From the NCBI GenBank assembly GCA_029262775.1, contig JAJCYR010000055.1, positions 1-45,075 on the forward strand: 45,075 nt of DNA. The letters run 5' to 3'. The first letter of the stretch is position 1; the number at the start of each line of letters is the position of its first letter. The stretch is from Bacteroidota bacterium. GTDB lineage: Bacteria; Bacteroidota; Rhodothermia; Rhodothermales; UBA10348. The notes below the pieces were generated by a model, which did not search any database, was not told the DNA's origin, and saw only the letters and a program-made list of their open reading frames with translations. Of the stretch, positions 1-9,500 are shown in pieces. The position numbers were made by a program, and so were the translations under genes.

Positions 1-2
1 TT

Positions 3-2321
3 GCCGTTGGCGCCGCCGTCCTCATGCTGATTTTTTCCCTCTCGGAGCTCAGCTATGACCGCCACTTCGAAGACCATGACCGCACCTACCGCGTGTGGGT
101 AAAAGAAGACTGGGGCCCCGACCAGCAGTTTTTCAACGCCACCACTCCCGTACGCGTCGGGCCCACAGTGCTCGCCGATGTCCCAACGGTCGAAAACTGG
201 ACGCGGTTCGATCCGAAGGGCGGCTACCTGGAACAGGGCGCCCGCCGCGAACTCGCCGACTTCCGGATGGTCGATCCGGGATTCTTCAACATTTTCCCCC
301 ACGACGTCCTGGAAGGCCCCTCCCCGCCCGTCATGAGCGGTCCGCAGGATATCGTCATCACCGAGCGGGCGCGGGCGGACTGGTTCGGCGAATCGCCAGC
401 GCTCGGCGAGACGCTGACGCTGACGCTGGCCGATTCAGCCATGACAGTCACCGTCGCCGGCGTTGTTGAAACACCGCGCCGCACGTCATCCATCCAGTTC
501 GACATGCTGCTCTCGTACGACCTTGCCCCACTCGTCTATCCGGAGCGCATTCTTTCGGCCTGGTTCAACGTCTCGCCCGAAACCTATGCCCAGCTGCGCC
601 CGGGTGCCCACGCGGAAGATGCCGAGACCGGCATGGCCCAGATCATCCAGCGCGAAGAGGTCGGCGGCGAGCGCGAGGTGGAATTCACGCTCGGGCTGCA
701 GCCGCTCACCGACATCCACCTGAACACGGAGGTGCCACAGGGCCTCGCAAGCGTCGCCGACCCCGTATATGTGTATCTGCTGCTGGCCATTGCGGGGCTT
801 TTGCTCGCCGTCGCGAGCATCAACCATATAACCCTCTCGCTGAGCCGCCTCTTCAGCCGGGCCCGCGAAATCGGCGTCCGCAAGGCCACCGGTGCCACAC
901 GCACGCAGCTCCTTGGCCATTTCTGGGGCGAGAGCATGCTCGTGACGCTCTTCGCCGTACTATCCGGATTCGCGGTCGCCCACCTCCTGGCGCCGGTTTT
1001 CAACCAACTCACGGGCCAGGTGGTCGACATCGGGCTTTCGGCTCTCACGCTCGGCGTCGGGGCCGGGCTGTTCCTTGTACTTTCCATCGCCGGCGGGCTC
1101 TACCCGGCCGCCATGCTCTCGCGGCTCAGCGCCGTCAGCAGCCTGCGCGGGGAAGTCGGCCGCGAAGCCAGCAGCCACACAGCCCGGCGCGCCCTCGTCA
1201 TGGTGCAGTTCGCCCTCGCCATGATCCTCATCAGCGGCACCGTGATCGTGCGCAGTCAGTTGCAGTACATGGAACAGAAAGATCTCGGCTTCGATGCCCG
1301 CCAGGTCATGTACGTCAACACAAACCAGGGCTGGGCTGCCACGCAGGAACTCGCCCATCGCCTGCGCTCGGAGCTCGGCGGTCAGTCGGGCGTCGAGCGC
1401 GTCTCCGCCGCCGTCACGCTCTTTGGCGAGGGGGGCTGGAGCCGTGGCGGGTATGAAGCCACGGACGGCTCCTACCGCCGCATTTTCATGAATCTGGTAG
1501 ATACGCAGTTCGTGCCAGCCCTCGACCTCACGGTCACAGAAGGCCGGGCGTTCACGCCGGCCGATACCTCCCGCGGCATCATGGTCAACGAAGCCCTCGT
1601 CGAGGCCTATGGCTGGACCGATCCGCTGAACGAAACGCTCCCGGGCCCCTGGGACGAACACGAAATTGTGGGCGTGGTGCGCGATTTCCACTACGCGCCG
1701 CTCCACGAATCTATCCGACCCGCCATCATGGCCATGAATTCGCGCCTGCTCTCGTCCGGCATTTCGGATTTTGACGGGGGCTTCCGGCCCAGCGTCATTG
1801 TGCCGCTCGTGGGACCAGACGTGGATGCGACAATCGCGGCCATTGGCGAGGTCTGGAAGCAAGTGGCCCCCGACATTGCCTACAGCCCACAGTTCGTGGA
1901 CGATGACCTCGCCGCCCAGTACCGGCAGGAGCGCCGCACGGCCGACGTGGCATCGCTCGGCGCGCTGCTCGCCGTCCTTGTCGGCGCCATGGGCCTCGTC
2001 GGACTTGCCGCCACGGTCGTGGCCCGCCGCACCAAGGAAATCGGCATTCGCCGCGTGCTCGGAGCATCGGCCACGAGTGTCGTGTCGCTTTTCGTGCGCG
2101 ACTTCGCGCTCCTCGTGGGCGTCGCCTTCGCACTCTCAGCCCCCATCGCCTGGATTACCGGCTCGCGGTGGCTCGATTCCTTCGCCTACCGCACCGACCT
2201 CGGCCCGGCCCCCTTCCTCGCCGCCGCCGGCATCATCCTCCTCGTCGTCGTCACCACCGTCAGCCTCCAGGCCCTGCGCGCCGTCCGCGCACAGCCCGTG
2301 AAAGCGTTGCGGTCGGAGTAG
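3..2321 (+). CDS. ABC transporter permease, FtsX/MacB type (5' partial)
   Basis: This is the membrane component of a MacB-like ABC exporter or mechanotransmission complex. The gene enters from the left edge: the frame is open from base 3 and the first residues visible already belong to transmembrane helix 1, so the true start lies outside the window. A periplasmic MacB_PCD-like domain follows (Y-D-R-H-F, then about 200 residues), then three helices of the first FtsX module with the hallmark 'AREIGVRKATGA' near 870. A second periplasmic domain and a second FtsX module with 'TKEIGIRRVLGAS' near 2030 complete the duplicated architecture, which is common in Bacteroidota. No ATPase is present in the window. 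It is a paralogue of the gene at 11355. The family call is secure; the substrate is unknown. Confidence 0.9.
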   Translation, partial: AVGAAVLMLIFSLSELSYDRHFEDHDRTYRVWVKEDWGPDQQFFNATTPVRVGPTVLADVPTVENWTRFDPKGGYLEQGARRELADFRMVDPGFFNIFPHDVLEGPSPPVMSGPQDIVITERARADWFGESPALGETLTLTLADSAMTVTVAGVVETPRRTSSIQFDMLLSYDLAPLVYPERILSAWFNVSPETYAQLRPGAHAEDAETGMAQIIQREEVGGEREVEFTLGLQPLTDIHLNTEVPQGLASVADPVYVYLLLAIAGLLLAVASINHITLSLSRLFSRAREIGVRKATGATRTQLLGHFWGESMLVTLFAVLSGFAVAHLLAPVFNQLTGQVVDIGLSALTLGVGAGLFLVLSIAGGLYPAAMLSRLSAVSSLRGEVGREASSHTARRALVMVQFALAMILISGTVIVRSQLQYMEQKDLGFDARQVMYVNTNQGWAATQELAHRLRSELGGQSGVERVSAAVTLFGEGGWSRGGYEATDGSYRRIFMNLVDTQFVPALDLTVTEGRAFTPADTSRGIMVNEALVEAYGWTDPLNETLPGPWDEHEIVGVVRDFHYAPLHESIRPAIMAMNSRLLSSGISDFDGGFRPSVIVPLVGPDVDATIAAIGEVWKQVAPDIAYSPQFVDDDLAAQYRQERRTADVASLGALLAVLVGAMGLVGLAATVVARRTKEIGIRRVLGASATSVVSLFVRDFALLVGVAFALSAPIAWITGSRWLDSFAYRTDLGPAPFLAAAGIILLVVVTTVSLQALRAVRAQPVKALRSE

Positions 2322-2539
2322 TCCGGACTTCCCACAGTAATAAGTCATTGACTACACAGTTTCCACCTGGCCAAAGACATCCCCGCCGGTGCGGGGAATA
2401 GTATGGGGGGGTTATTGCTTCGGAAATTAAAATTGCCGTGCACCTCGGAATGCTGCATCCCTCCGTGTAAAGTATGTGACAATATTGAATCGGACAATGA
2501 ACGCACGGTAAACGTGGTCAACTTTTCGATGACCCAGCA
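2322..2539. other. Intergenic region between ABC permease and CRISPR array
   Basis: No credible gene was seen in these 218 bases. The region holds a solitary hairpin (2371-2400, listed separately) and a run of seven G near 2405. An A/T-richer stretch lies between about 2415 and 2520. It lies upstream of the array in the inferred direction of crRNA transcription, so it could be the leader. I could not identify a convincing leader motif or promoter in it. Confidence 0.4.
2371..2400. repeat. Solitary type I-E-like CRISPR repeat or hairpin
   Basis: The 6-bp stem CCCCGC/GCGGGG encloses the loop CGGT (2381-2396). It is preceded by 'CAT' and followed by 'GAATAG'. The core has the shape of type I-E repeats, which typically read ATCCCCGC-N3/4-GCGGGGAAC. 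Only one copy is present, and the first five or so bases do not fit the I-E consensus. No T-tract follows on either strand, so it is a poor intrinsic terminator. It may be the last relic of a lost type I-E array, or a chance palindrome. Confidence 0.35.
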
Positions 2540-5261
2540 GTTGCGGTTTGCTCCCAGGCTGAGGTTGGTTACATTGAAGGCGCAGTCATGTCTGGTGGGC
2601 ACAGGTTGCGGTTTGCTCCCAGGCTGAGGTTGGTTACATTAAATGACACGCAGCCCATCGTGCTCGAGGGGTTGCGGTTTGCTCCCAGGCTGAGGTTGGT
2701 TACATTATGGAGTCCAGAGGTCGTATTCGAGCGATTGTTGCGGTTTGCTCCCAGGCTGAGGTTGGTTACATTTGGAGTCCAGAGGTCGTGTTCGAACGAC
2801 TGTTGCGGTTTGCTCCCAGGCTGAGGTTGGTTACATTGATCATCTGCCCACCGTGGCTGAGAGGATGTTGCGGTTTGCTCCCAGGCTGAGGTTGGTTACA
2901 TTGTTCCGTCGAACGTGATGGGTGTCAGCGAAGTTGCGGTTTGCTCCCAGGCTGAGGTTGGTTACATTGGGCAAACACAATTCCGTCCGGACCGTCTGTT
3001 GCGGTTTGCTCCCAGGCTGAGGTTGGTTACATTTGCGCTGCACGGTGCCCTGCGATGCCAAGCGTTGCGGTTTGCTCCCAGGCTGAGGTTGGTTACATTG
3101 ATCCTGCCCCGAAAGGACTGCACCTATCTGTTGCGGTTTGCTCCCAGGCTGAGGTTGGTTACATTATACCCGCTGACTCCTGCCAGATAATAGAGTTGCG
3201 GTTTGCTCCCAGGCTGAGGTTGGTTACATTCAAGACCGTTGCGGGCATGCCGTGGCGACTGTTGCGGTTTGCTCCCAGGCTGAGGTTGGTTACATTCCAG
3301 AGTCGATCCAAGAAATGCAGGATGCTGTTGCGGTTTGCTCCCAGGCTGAGGTTGGTTACATTGTTGTTGGGTTCGGGTGCCTCGGCCCGCGAGTTGCGGT
3401 TTGCTCCCAGGCTGAGGTTGGTTACATTAAAATAAGGCGATACCTGGGGAGCATGCTTGTTGCGGTTTGCTCCCAGGCTGAGGTTGGTTACATTGATGGC
3501 AAACGCCATGCGACAGCGGTATATGTTGCGGTTTGCTCCCAGGCTGAGGTTGGTTACATTTGGCGGGTACAGGTAAGAGGAAGGCTTCTGTTGCGGTTTG
3601 CTCCCAGGCTGAGGTTGGTTACATTACATGCGCATGTTCCCGCGGTTGTCTCGCGTTGCGGTTTGCTCCCAGGCTGAGGTTGGTTACATTCCAGAGTCTC
3701 CAGAGCCCCCGATCGACGCAGTTGCGGTTTGCTCCCAGGCTGAGGTTGGTTACATTAGCAGCACGATCTGCCCAATGGTGGTCTCGTTGCGGTTTGCTCC
3801 CAGGCTGAGGTTGGTTACATTCGTACAATGCCGGTGTCACAGGAGCAAAAGTTGCGGTTTGCTCCCAGGCTGAGGTTGGTTACATTCCTGGCGCCAATGA
3901 CGTCCCTTTGCTACGAGTTGCGGTTTGCTCCCAGGCTGAGGTTGGTTACATTCTACCCGGCCGGATGCGGGGGTCCATCAGCGTTGCGGTTTGCTCCCAG
4001 GCTGAGGTTGGTTACATTCCACGCCTCGGGAAGGAGCGGCCGCATGTGTTGCGGTTTGCTCCCAGGCTGAGGTTGGTTACATTAGAGATATCATGCTTAC
4101 AGCCATCGAACAAGTTGCGGTTTGCTCCCAGGCTGAGGTTGGTTACATTGCGCGCTGAGCGACATGGATCTCAGCCCCAGTTGCGGTTTGCTCCCAGGCT
4201 GAGGTTGGTTACATTGATCCAGCTGGGAGCGCCTCGACGCCGGCGTTGCGGTTTGCTCCCAGGCTGAGGTTGGTTACATTGGCGAGACGCGTCCAGACAG
4301 CATGCCGCCCGTTGCGGTTTGCTCCCAGGCTGAGGTTGGTTACATTTCACGGCCTCCACGACGTTCGATGGCGACGGTTGCGGTTTGCTCCCAGGCTGAG
4401 GTTGGTTACATTAGCACCGGTCTGGTCTGCCGTCCACGTAAAGTTGCGGTTTGCTCCCAGGCTGAGGTTGGTTACATTGCTGATTGCAGATATCGTCCGT
4501 ATGTCGTAGTTGCGGTTTGCTCCCAGGCTGAGGTTGGTTACATTACCTACCGCGCCTATGGCCGCGCTCACATGTTGCGGTTTGCTCCCAGGCTGAGGTT
4601 GGTTACATTGACGCGCACGCCTGACGCGTCGCGTACTTGTTGCGGTTTGCTCCCAGGCTGAGGTTGGTTACATTCGTAGTCGCTGCTGCCCGTGATTTCC
4701 TCAGTTGCGGTTTGCTCCCAGGCTGAGGTTGGTTACATTTCGCTCAAATCCGTAGCAGCAAGGCAGCAGTTGCGGTTTGCTCCCAGGCTGAGGTTGGTTA
4801 CATTTTGCTCGGCCTCCTTGCGCTCCATTCCAGAGTTGCGGTTTGCTCCCAGGCTGAGGTTGGTTACATTACACCGGCACCACCGGCATTCCGGACCGAG
4901 TTGCGGTTTGCTCCCAGGCTGAGGTTGGTTACATTGGACCGGTTCGAAGCAGGGGACACCGACGGTTGCGGTTTGCTCCCAGGCTGAGGTTGGTTACATT
5001 GCGCTCGCCATTTATATACCGCCGTCGCTGTTGCGGTTTGCTCCCAGGCTGAGGTTGGTTACATTGGTTCAACGCGTACGTGTCGAACTATACCGTTGCG
5101 GTTTGCTCCCAGGCTGAGGTTGGTTACATTTCGAGATTCAATCGGCCGCGCTCACGAATAGTTGCGGTTTGCTCCCAGGCTGAGGTTGGTTACATTCATG
5201 TGCGTGTCGACAGGTGGTCAATGGAGTTGCGGTTTGCTCCCAGGCTGAGGTTGGTTACATT
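2540..5261 (+). CRISPR. Type II-C CRISPR array: 42 repeats, 41 spacers
   Basis: I counted 42 copies of a 36-bp repeat that starts GTTGCGGTTTGC and ends GAGGTTGGTTACATT, at 2540, 2605, 2671 and so on to 5226. They are separated by 41 spacers of 29 or 30 bp. All copies read as identical, including both terminal ones, so no degenerate end marks the old side. Orientation is assigned from the tracrRNA. The 5' half of the + strand repeat pairs with the anti-repeat at 10280-10313, so mature crRNAs would be spacer then repeat on the + strand, transcribed towards cas2. Each repeat carries TTTG-N19-TACATT, which resembles a Bacteroidota promoter and ends at the spacer boundary. This suggests promoters inside the repeats, as known for Neisseria II-C arrays. 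Spacers 3 and 4 (2707-2736, 2773-2801) are near-identical. The array reads open in several frames, but those peptides are artefacts. Confidence 0.98.
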
Positions 5262-5309
5262 AGCATTGCTTGCAAACCATTAAATAACATAGTATAACAC
5301 AAGAGGTGG
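5262..5309. other. A/T-rich flank between last repeat and cas2
   Basis: This short segment between the final perfect repeat and the cas2 stop is markedly A/T-rich (TTAAATAACATAGTATAACAC near 5280-5300 against a GC-rich background). It is an alternative candidate for the leader or integration end, because it adjoins cas2 and the repeat beside it is undegenerate. No gene is present. Confidence 0.3.
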
Positions 5310-5642
5310 TCATAGCAGTTCGAGTTGTTTTGGGGTTGGCTCTGGCGGTTTTCGCCGCTTTCCCCAGAAAACACGCATGCTTTGGAACTGCTTTTCCGTA
5401 AATGATAGAATCCGAATTTCACCGTCGGGGGGGAGAAATCCTTCCACGCGCTTGAAGTGTACATCGGCGTTTTCGCGGCTGGCGCAGTGCCGGACGTACA
5501 CGGAGTACTGAAGCATCGTAAACCCATCATCAAGGAGGTTTTTGCGGAAACGTGTATAGTCTCTTCTCGCTTTCCGGGTGTCGGTGGGAAGATCAAACAT
5601 AGCACAAATCCACATGGCTCTGTAAAGGCTAAATTCCCCCAT
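5310..5642 (-). CDS. cas2: CRISPR-associated endonuclease Cas2
   Basis: Cas2 is the structural partner of Cas1 in the spacer-integration complex. The 110-residue product has the ferredoxin-like Cas2 start, with a beta strand ending in 'MFDLP' that carries the conserved Asp (about residue 17), followed by basic residues. The central 'GFTMLQYSVYVR' strand is typical of type II Cas2. The proline/lysine-rich C-terminus is ordinary. An internal Met at residue 10 (MWICAMFDLP) is a possible alternative start nearer the family norm. The gene follows cas1 by 22 nt and is probably co-transcribed with cas9-cas1. It ends 48 bp from the last repeat and runs towards the array. Confidence 0.95.
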   Translation of the reverse strand: MGEFSLYRAMWICAMFDLPTDTRKARRDYTRFRKNLLDDGFTMLQYSVYVRHCASRENADVHFKRVEGFLPPDGEIRILSFTEKQFQSMRVFWGKRRKPPEPTPKQLELL

Positions 5643-5664
5643 TTCTACTTGTGCGCTCTTTAGA

Positions 5665-6570
5665 TTACCGCCTCATGGAAACCGGCAGAGTCAGGTGTTT
5701 TTCTTCACCTTCCAAACAGCGCTTGAAAGAGGCCGTAACGGTATGCAAGGCGACCATGAGTGGCCCGGTATTCTTAAGTGTTCGTACTGGTGATGTGAGG
5801 AGAGTCAGAAGGCCTGCCTTAACTGTTGGGTTAAGCTCGTCATGTCCATCCAAGATGAGCCTTCGCGCTGTGCTGTCAACCATTGGGCGAAGGGGTTCCA
5901 TGAAGTCGTCCGCAAGGCAAAAGGCGTTGGAGCGGTTTTTGTGGTGAAGTCCGATTGCGGGATAGAAGCCGCCGATAACAAGTGCCCGAGCAACCGCAGC
6001 TCGAATTATGGCATAGCCGTAGTTCAGCATGCTATTCAGTGGATCTCTTGCACCTGCAATTCGCTTGAACGATTGGCCGGTTTCGAAAAAATTCGACCAG
6101 TAGAAGCGGGCCGCTTGCGCTTCCAAATTGGACGGATCTCCTGAACGCACATCAGCGGCCATGCGCAGCAAGCGTTGCCTGTCGGATTTCGATTCAAGAT
6201 TATGTGCCTGTGCCGTAATCTTCGCCCGGACGAGTTGTTGCCAGAGTCGTTTCCGGGTGGACTTGGATGCGTTAATTTGCAGCGTGATCCGGTTGACAAC
6301 TTCCGTGTTATTCGACATCGGAAGCATCTGGCCAATGGGCATGTGATTGGATCCGCAAATCACAATCGCAACGCCATTGTCAACGAGTTCGTTGAGTGCA
6401 CCGTGGGTGTAAGTTGTACCAGGATGGTCGATGCATACCAAACCGAGGTCTTCGCACGGGAATGAAAGTACATTTCCATCGCCTTTTTTGTACAGATGCA
6501 CCCGCAACTGCTTGTTCTTAACGGAAAGGTGGGCCGCATCTTGCGAAAGTTCCAGAATGCGCTTAATCAC
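5665..6570 (-). CDS. cas1: CRISPR-associated integrase Cas1 (type II)
   Basis: Cas1 is the catalytic subunit of the adaptation integrase. I place the start at the GTG at 6568-6570, giving 301 residues that begin (M)IKRILELSQDAAHLSVKNKQ. This aligns with the usual start of type II Cas1 proteins, whereas the upstream ATG at 6594 would add eight residues without family support. The GTG start overlaps the cas9 stop by 8 nt, indicating translational coupling. The all-helical catalytic domain shows the metal-binding set: Glu in 'NLEAQAARFYW', His in 'IGLHHKN', and the acidic residues in 'LADDFMEPLRP'. No disruption is visible, so adaptation should be functional together with cas2. Confidence 0.95.
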   Translation of the reverse strand: MIKRILELSQDAAHLSVKNKQLRVHLYKKGDGNVLSFPCEDLGLVCIDHPGTTYTHGALNELVDNGVAIVICGSNHMPIGQMLPMSNNTEVVNRITLQINASKSTRKRLWQQLVRAKITAQAHNLESKSDRQRLLRMAADVRSGDPSNLEAQAARFYWSNFFETGQSFKRIAGARDPLNSMLNYGYAIIRAAVARALVIGGFYPAIGLHHKNRSNAFCLADDFMEPLRPMVDSTARRLILDGHDELNPTVKAGLLTLLTSPVRTLKNTGPLMVALHTVTASFKRCLEGEEKHLTLPVSMRR

Positions 6571-9500
6571 CGTGCAACTCGGATATTTCGCCAATGGGGT
6601 TCACGAGAACCTTGACGGGGTGGTCGTATCCCGGCGGTGCGAGGTCACGCAATTGAGAAGGCGAAACGTCCATATTTTCGCGTTTTGATCCCTCGATCAA
6701 TTTGCCGTCGTTGGTCTTCTCGCCTTTGTCACGCCGAGCATCCCAATGATGCTTCAAGAATATCGCCGGCGGCGATTTGGCAAGCTTGAATATGACGTAG
6801 AAGCCTGACTCGCTCGTTTTCTTGTGTTTCAGGTATATGGTCTCGCCCTCGGCTAACGACATGATAAATCGTCCACCTTGATTGGAACGATCGACCGACT
6901 GATGATTCGGTAGATGTGTACGGTGTGCTGCTTGAAACATTGAGACGACGACCCCAGACCACTTCCCTTGTTCGTTTTCCCGAATCTCGATGTGATGGTT
7001 GTTTTCACCGGCATAAAAACGATCCGCGCGAGAACGTTCGTCCAGTCCCACATTTACCTCACCACCGGTATCCCGTACCCATTCCTGTTTCTGAAAATCC
7101 CACATCTTTCGATTGATAACTACAGGGTCAGTCATCTTGTGGAGGAGTTTCACCCGTTTAATGGGCACGCCGCTCTTCTGGAAAAACGCCCCATCCTCGA
7201 ACGCTTTCTTGATTTCATTGGGTTTGAAGTTGTCTGGATCCAAGGGGTAGCGCTTCTTTATGTCACCATCACGGTCCTTTTCGACGTACTCGTAGGATGC
7301 GATACATTCGCGTAAGCGATTGCGAAGGTCGGGGTCGTGGACAACATCAGGGGGTCGTCCTTGCCTCTGAATGATTTTGTGGGGAATGTTTTTGGGTTCC
7401 AGTTCCGTAATATGCTTGCGAATCGTGTAGGCATTTTCCCGATCCTTCAACACACCGTATAGGCTTTCTTTGTGAAATGACCCCGTGATCTTTCGCCCAA
7501 TTGGTCTATGTGAGACGATCAGCCCCGGGTTTTCTCCGTCGCCATAGATCAACGATATTATTTGATGCCGGAATTCGTCGACAGAGTCGCCCCACGGAGG
7601 CGGCAACGGTTCCGGTCTAATGCCGCGTGGATCTCGACCGGCCAGCTTCGCTTGATTGCGTTTCTTTTCAAACTCGCTTCTGTAGTATGCCAGGTCGTCA
7701 ACGCGTGTTGAGGGTCTATTTTCCGGCCCTTCTGCTACAAATGCGGGCGTACACGCCAGCGCGATCGCCACCGCGTCCACGGCGTGTTCGCGGTGATCGC
7801 CACGATTCTTGGCTGCTTCTTCCTGCAATTCCTGACGTGAGGTCTCTGACGTGTCAATGCGTGTCTCGAAAAGTTGCCATGCCTTTCTCATATGGTGCGT
7901 ATATGCACCCTTAGTAACAAAAATGCGACGCTCACCACCCTCCAAATGAGATTTCTCCTTCGGCCATAGCGCACTTTGCAGGTAGACTTGCACTTGTCGC
8001 GCGGCATACGCAGTGTCGGTAAGTTGGCTGCCCTTCCATTCTGTTGGAATCTCTTCGGCCGAGAAGTTTCGCCATTTCTGCTGATAGTCCCTCTTCGTGA
8101 AGTAGTTGTCTTTGGATGGACCATCTTCTTTCAGAATTTTTTCCATCGGGCGAGCCATTGCATCAAAATTACCTTTCCACCATTCGCGCGGTGTCGAGTT
8201 GCCCTTGTCCCGGTTGCTCTTCTGCCAGCAAATCACACGGTTGCTCCATGAATTGTTTCCACATCGGCTGTATGGAATGATGTGGTCGATTTCGAGGTGG
8301 TCGCCTTTGGCTGCGTCGAAGTCTGAAATGGTACCGAACTCTGTTCCACTATAGGCACACACGTGCCCCTGTTGGCGCGCCAGGAGGACACGCTCAATGG
8401 CTCGCTTCTCTTGGTTAGCGCTTAACGAGTAGTAACTTTCACCAAATACTGGTTCAAGGACCTCCTCAATAATCTTCTTGCGGATTTTATCCCGGTTCCG
8501 GTTTCTAGACAGAATTTCGTCGCTGACCTTCTTTGGCTTGTTGGTCTCTCTGGCAAACTCGATGGCAATCCGGTCCGGTTTTTGGCCACCATGGGCACGA
8601 ATGTGAGCAATGACGTGGCGACGCACCTCGTGTATGGCCTTGCGCACAACCGGGTTGCTGAGCATCGGTGCGGGTGGAAGTTCGTCTTTATGCTTATCCA
8701 AATAATGTCGATCCGCTTTCGATAGTGTCTGCGCACCGATCTTGTATCGTTTCCGTTGTTCGTCCGTGGCGCTATTGTCTGCGTCCTCGGCGAACATGCC
8801 TCGTGCCTCTATTTGTGTACACCAGCGGCCATCGGGATTCTGCCGCTCCATATATGGTAGGAGATTGCGAATAGCCCGGCGGGATAGATTAAGTCGCTTT
8901 TCAAGTTTGGGACGTGAATGCCACCTGATCGCAAGGTTTTCGCATTGCTCTTCATTGAGACCAATGCGCTTTGCAATTTGGCCAAGCCTGGCACCATCTT
9001 CATCAATAGCGGGGTCACATTTCAGAATGGCCCGGTTCAGTCCCTCCTTTTTGTTTTCTGGCCATTGATTCCACGTCTCTTCTCCAACTGCACCGAGGAT
9101 TATTTCCCTGTAAAACCAGTTGGTGTTAATCTCCCTGTTCACATCCTTTTCGATGTTTAGCGAGTAGAATGCCTTGAGTTCCTTGGTATTGATGCCGAGA
9201 GCTTTTCTAACCGTGGCGACTGATCCGGTTTTCTGGCGTCGAAGGGCATCGACGACTTTTTGTCTTTCTTCTTCTCTCAGCGGTCGTTGTGGTTCTCCGC
9301 GTTTTTCAATTCTGATGTTGTTGACGGACTCAACAACGCGGTAACGGGACGCGTGACGGTCGGCAATCGGTACGCACCGGTCCGTAGGTTCAAGGTCACA
9401 GCGGCCCAGGGTTCCAATATCCCAATAGGTATTTCGTTGCCCGAAGATGGCGCCTTTGTGACGCCATGTTTCGTCTCTTTCTGACTCATCTAACTTCGAC

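Noticed and set aside
960-1862. 300-codon - strand frame opposite the first ABC permease
   Set aside because: It is a GC-rich antisense shadow with low-complexity composition; the + strand permease is clearly the real gene.
2540-5261. Self-targeting spacers against genes of this window
   Set aside because: I saw no spacer with an obvious match elsewhere in the window by reading. A computed alignment would be needed to exclude one.
2588-5283. Open frames across the array encoding repeated peptides such as LRFAPRLRLVT and VAVCSQAEVGYI
   Set aside because: Repeat plus a 30-bp spacer is 66 bp, divisible by three, so frames stay open by arithmetic. The peptides only translate the CRISPR repeat.
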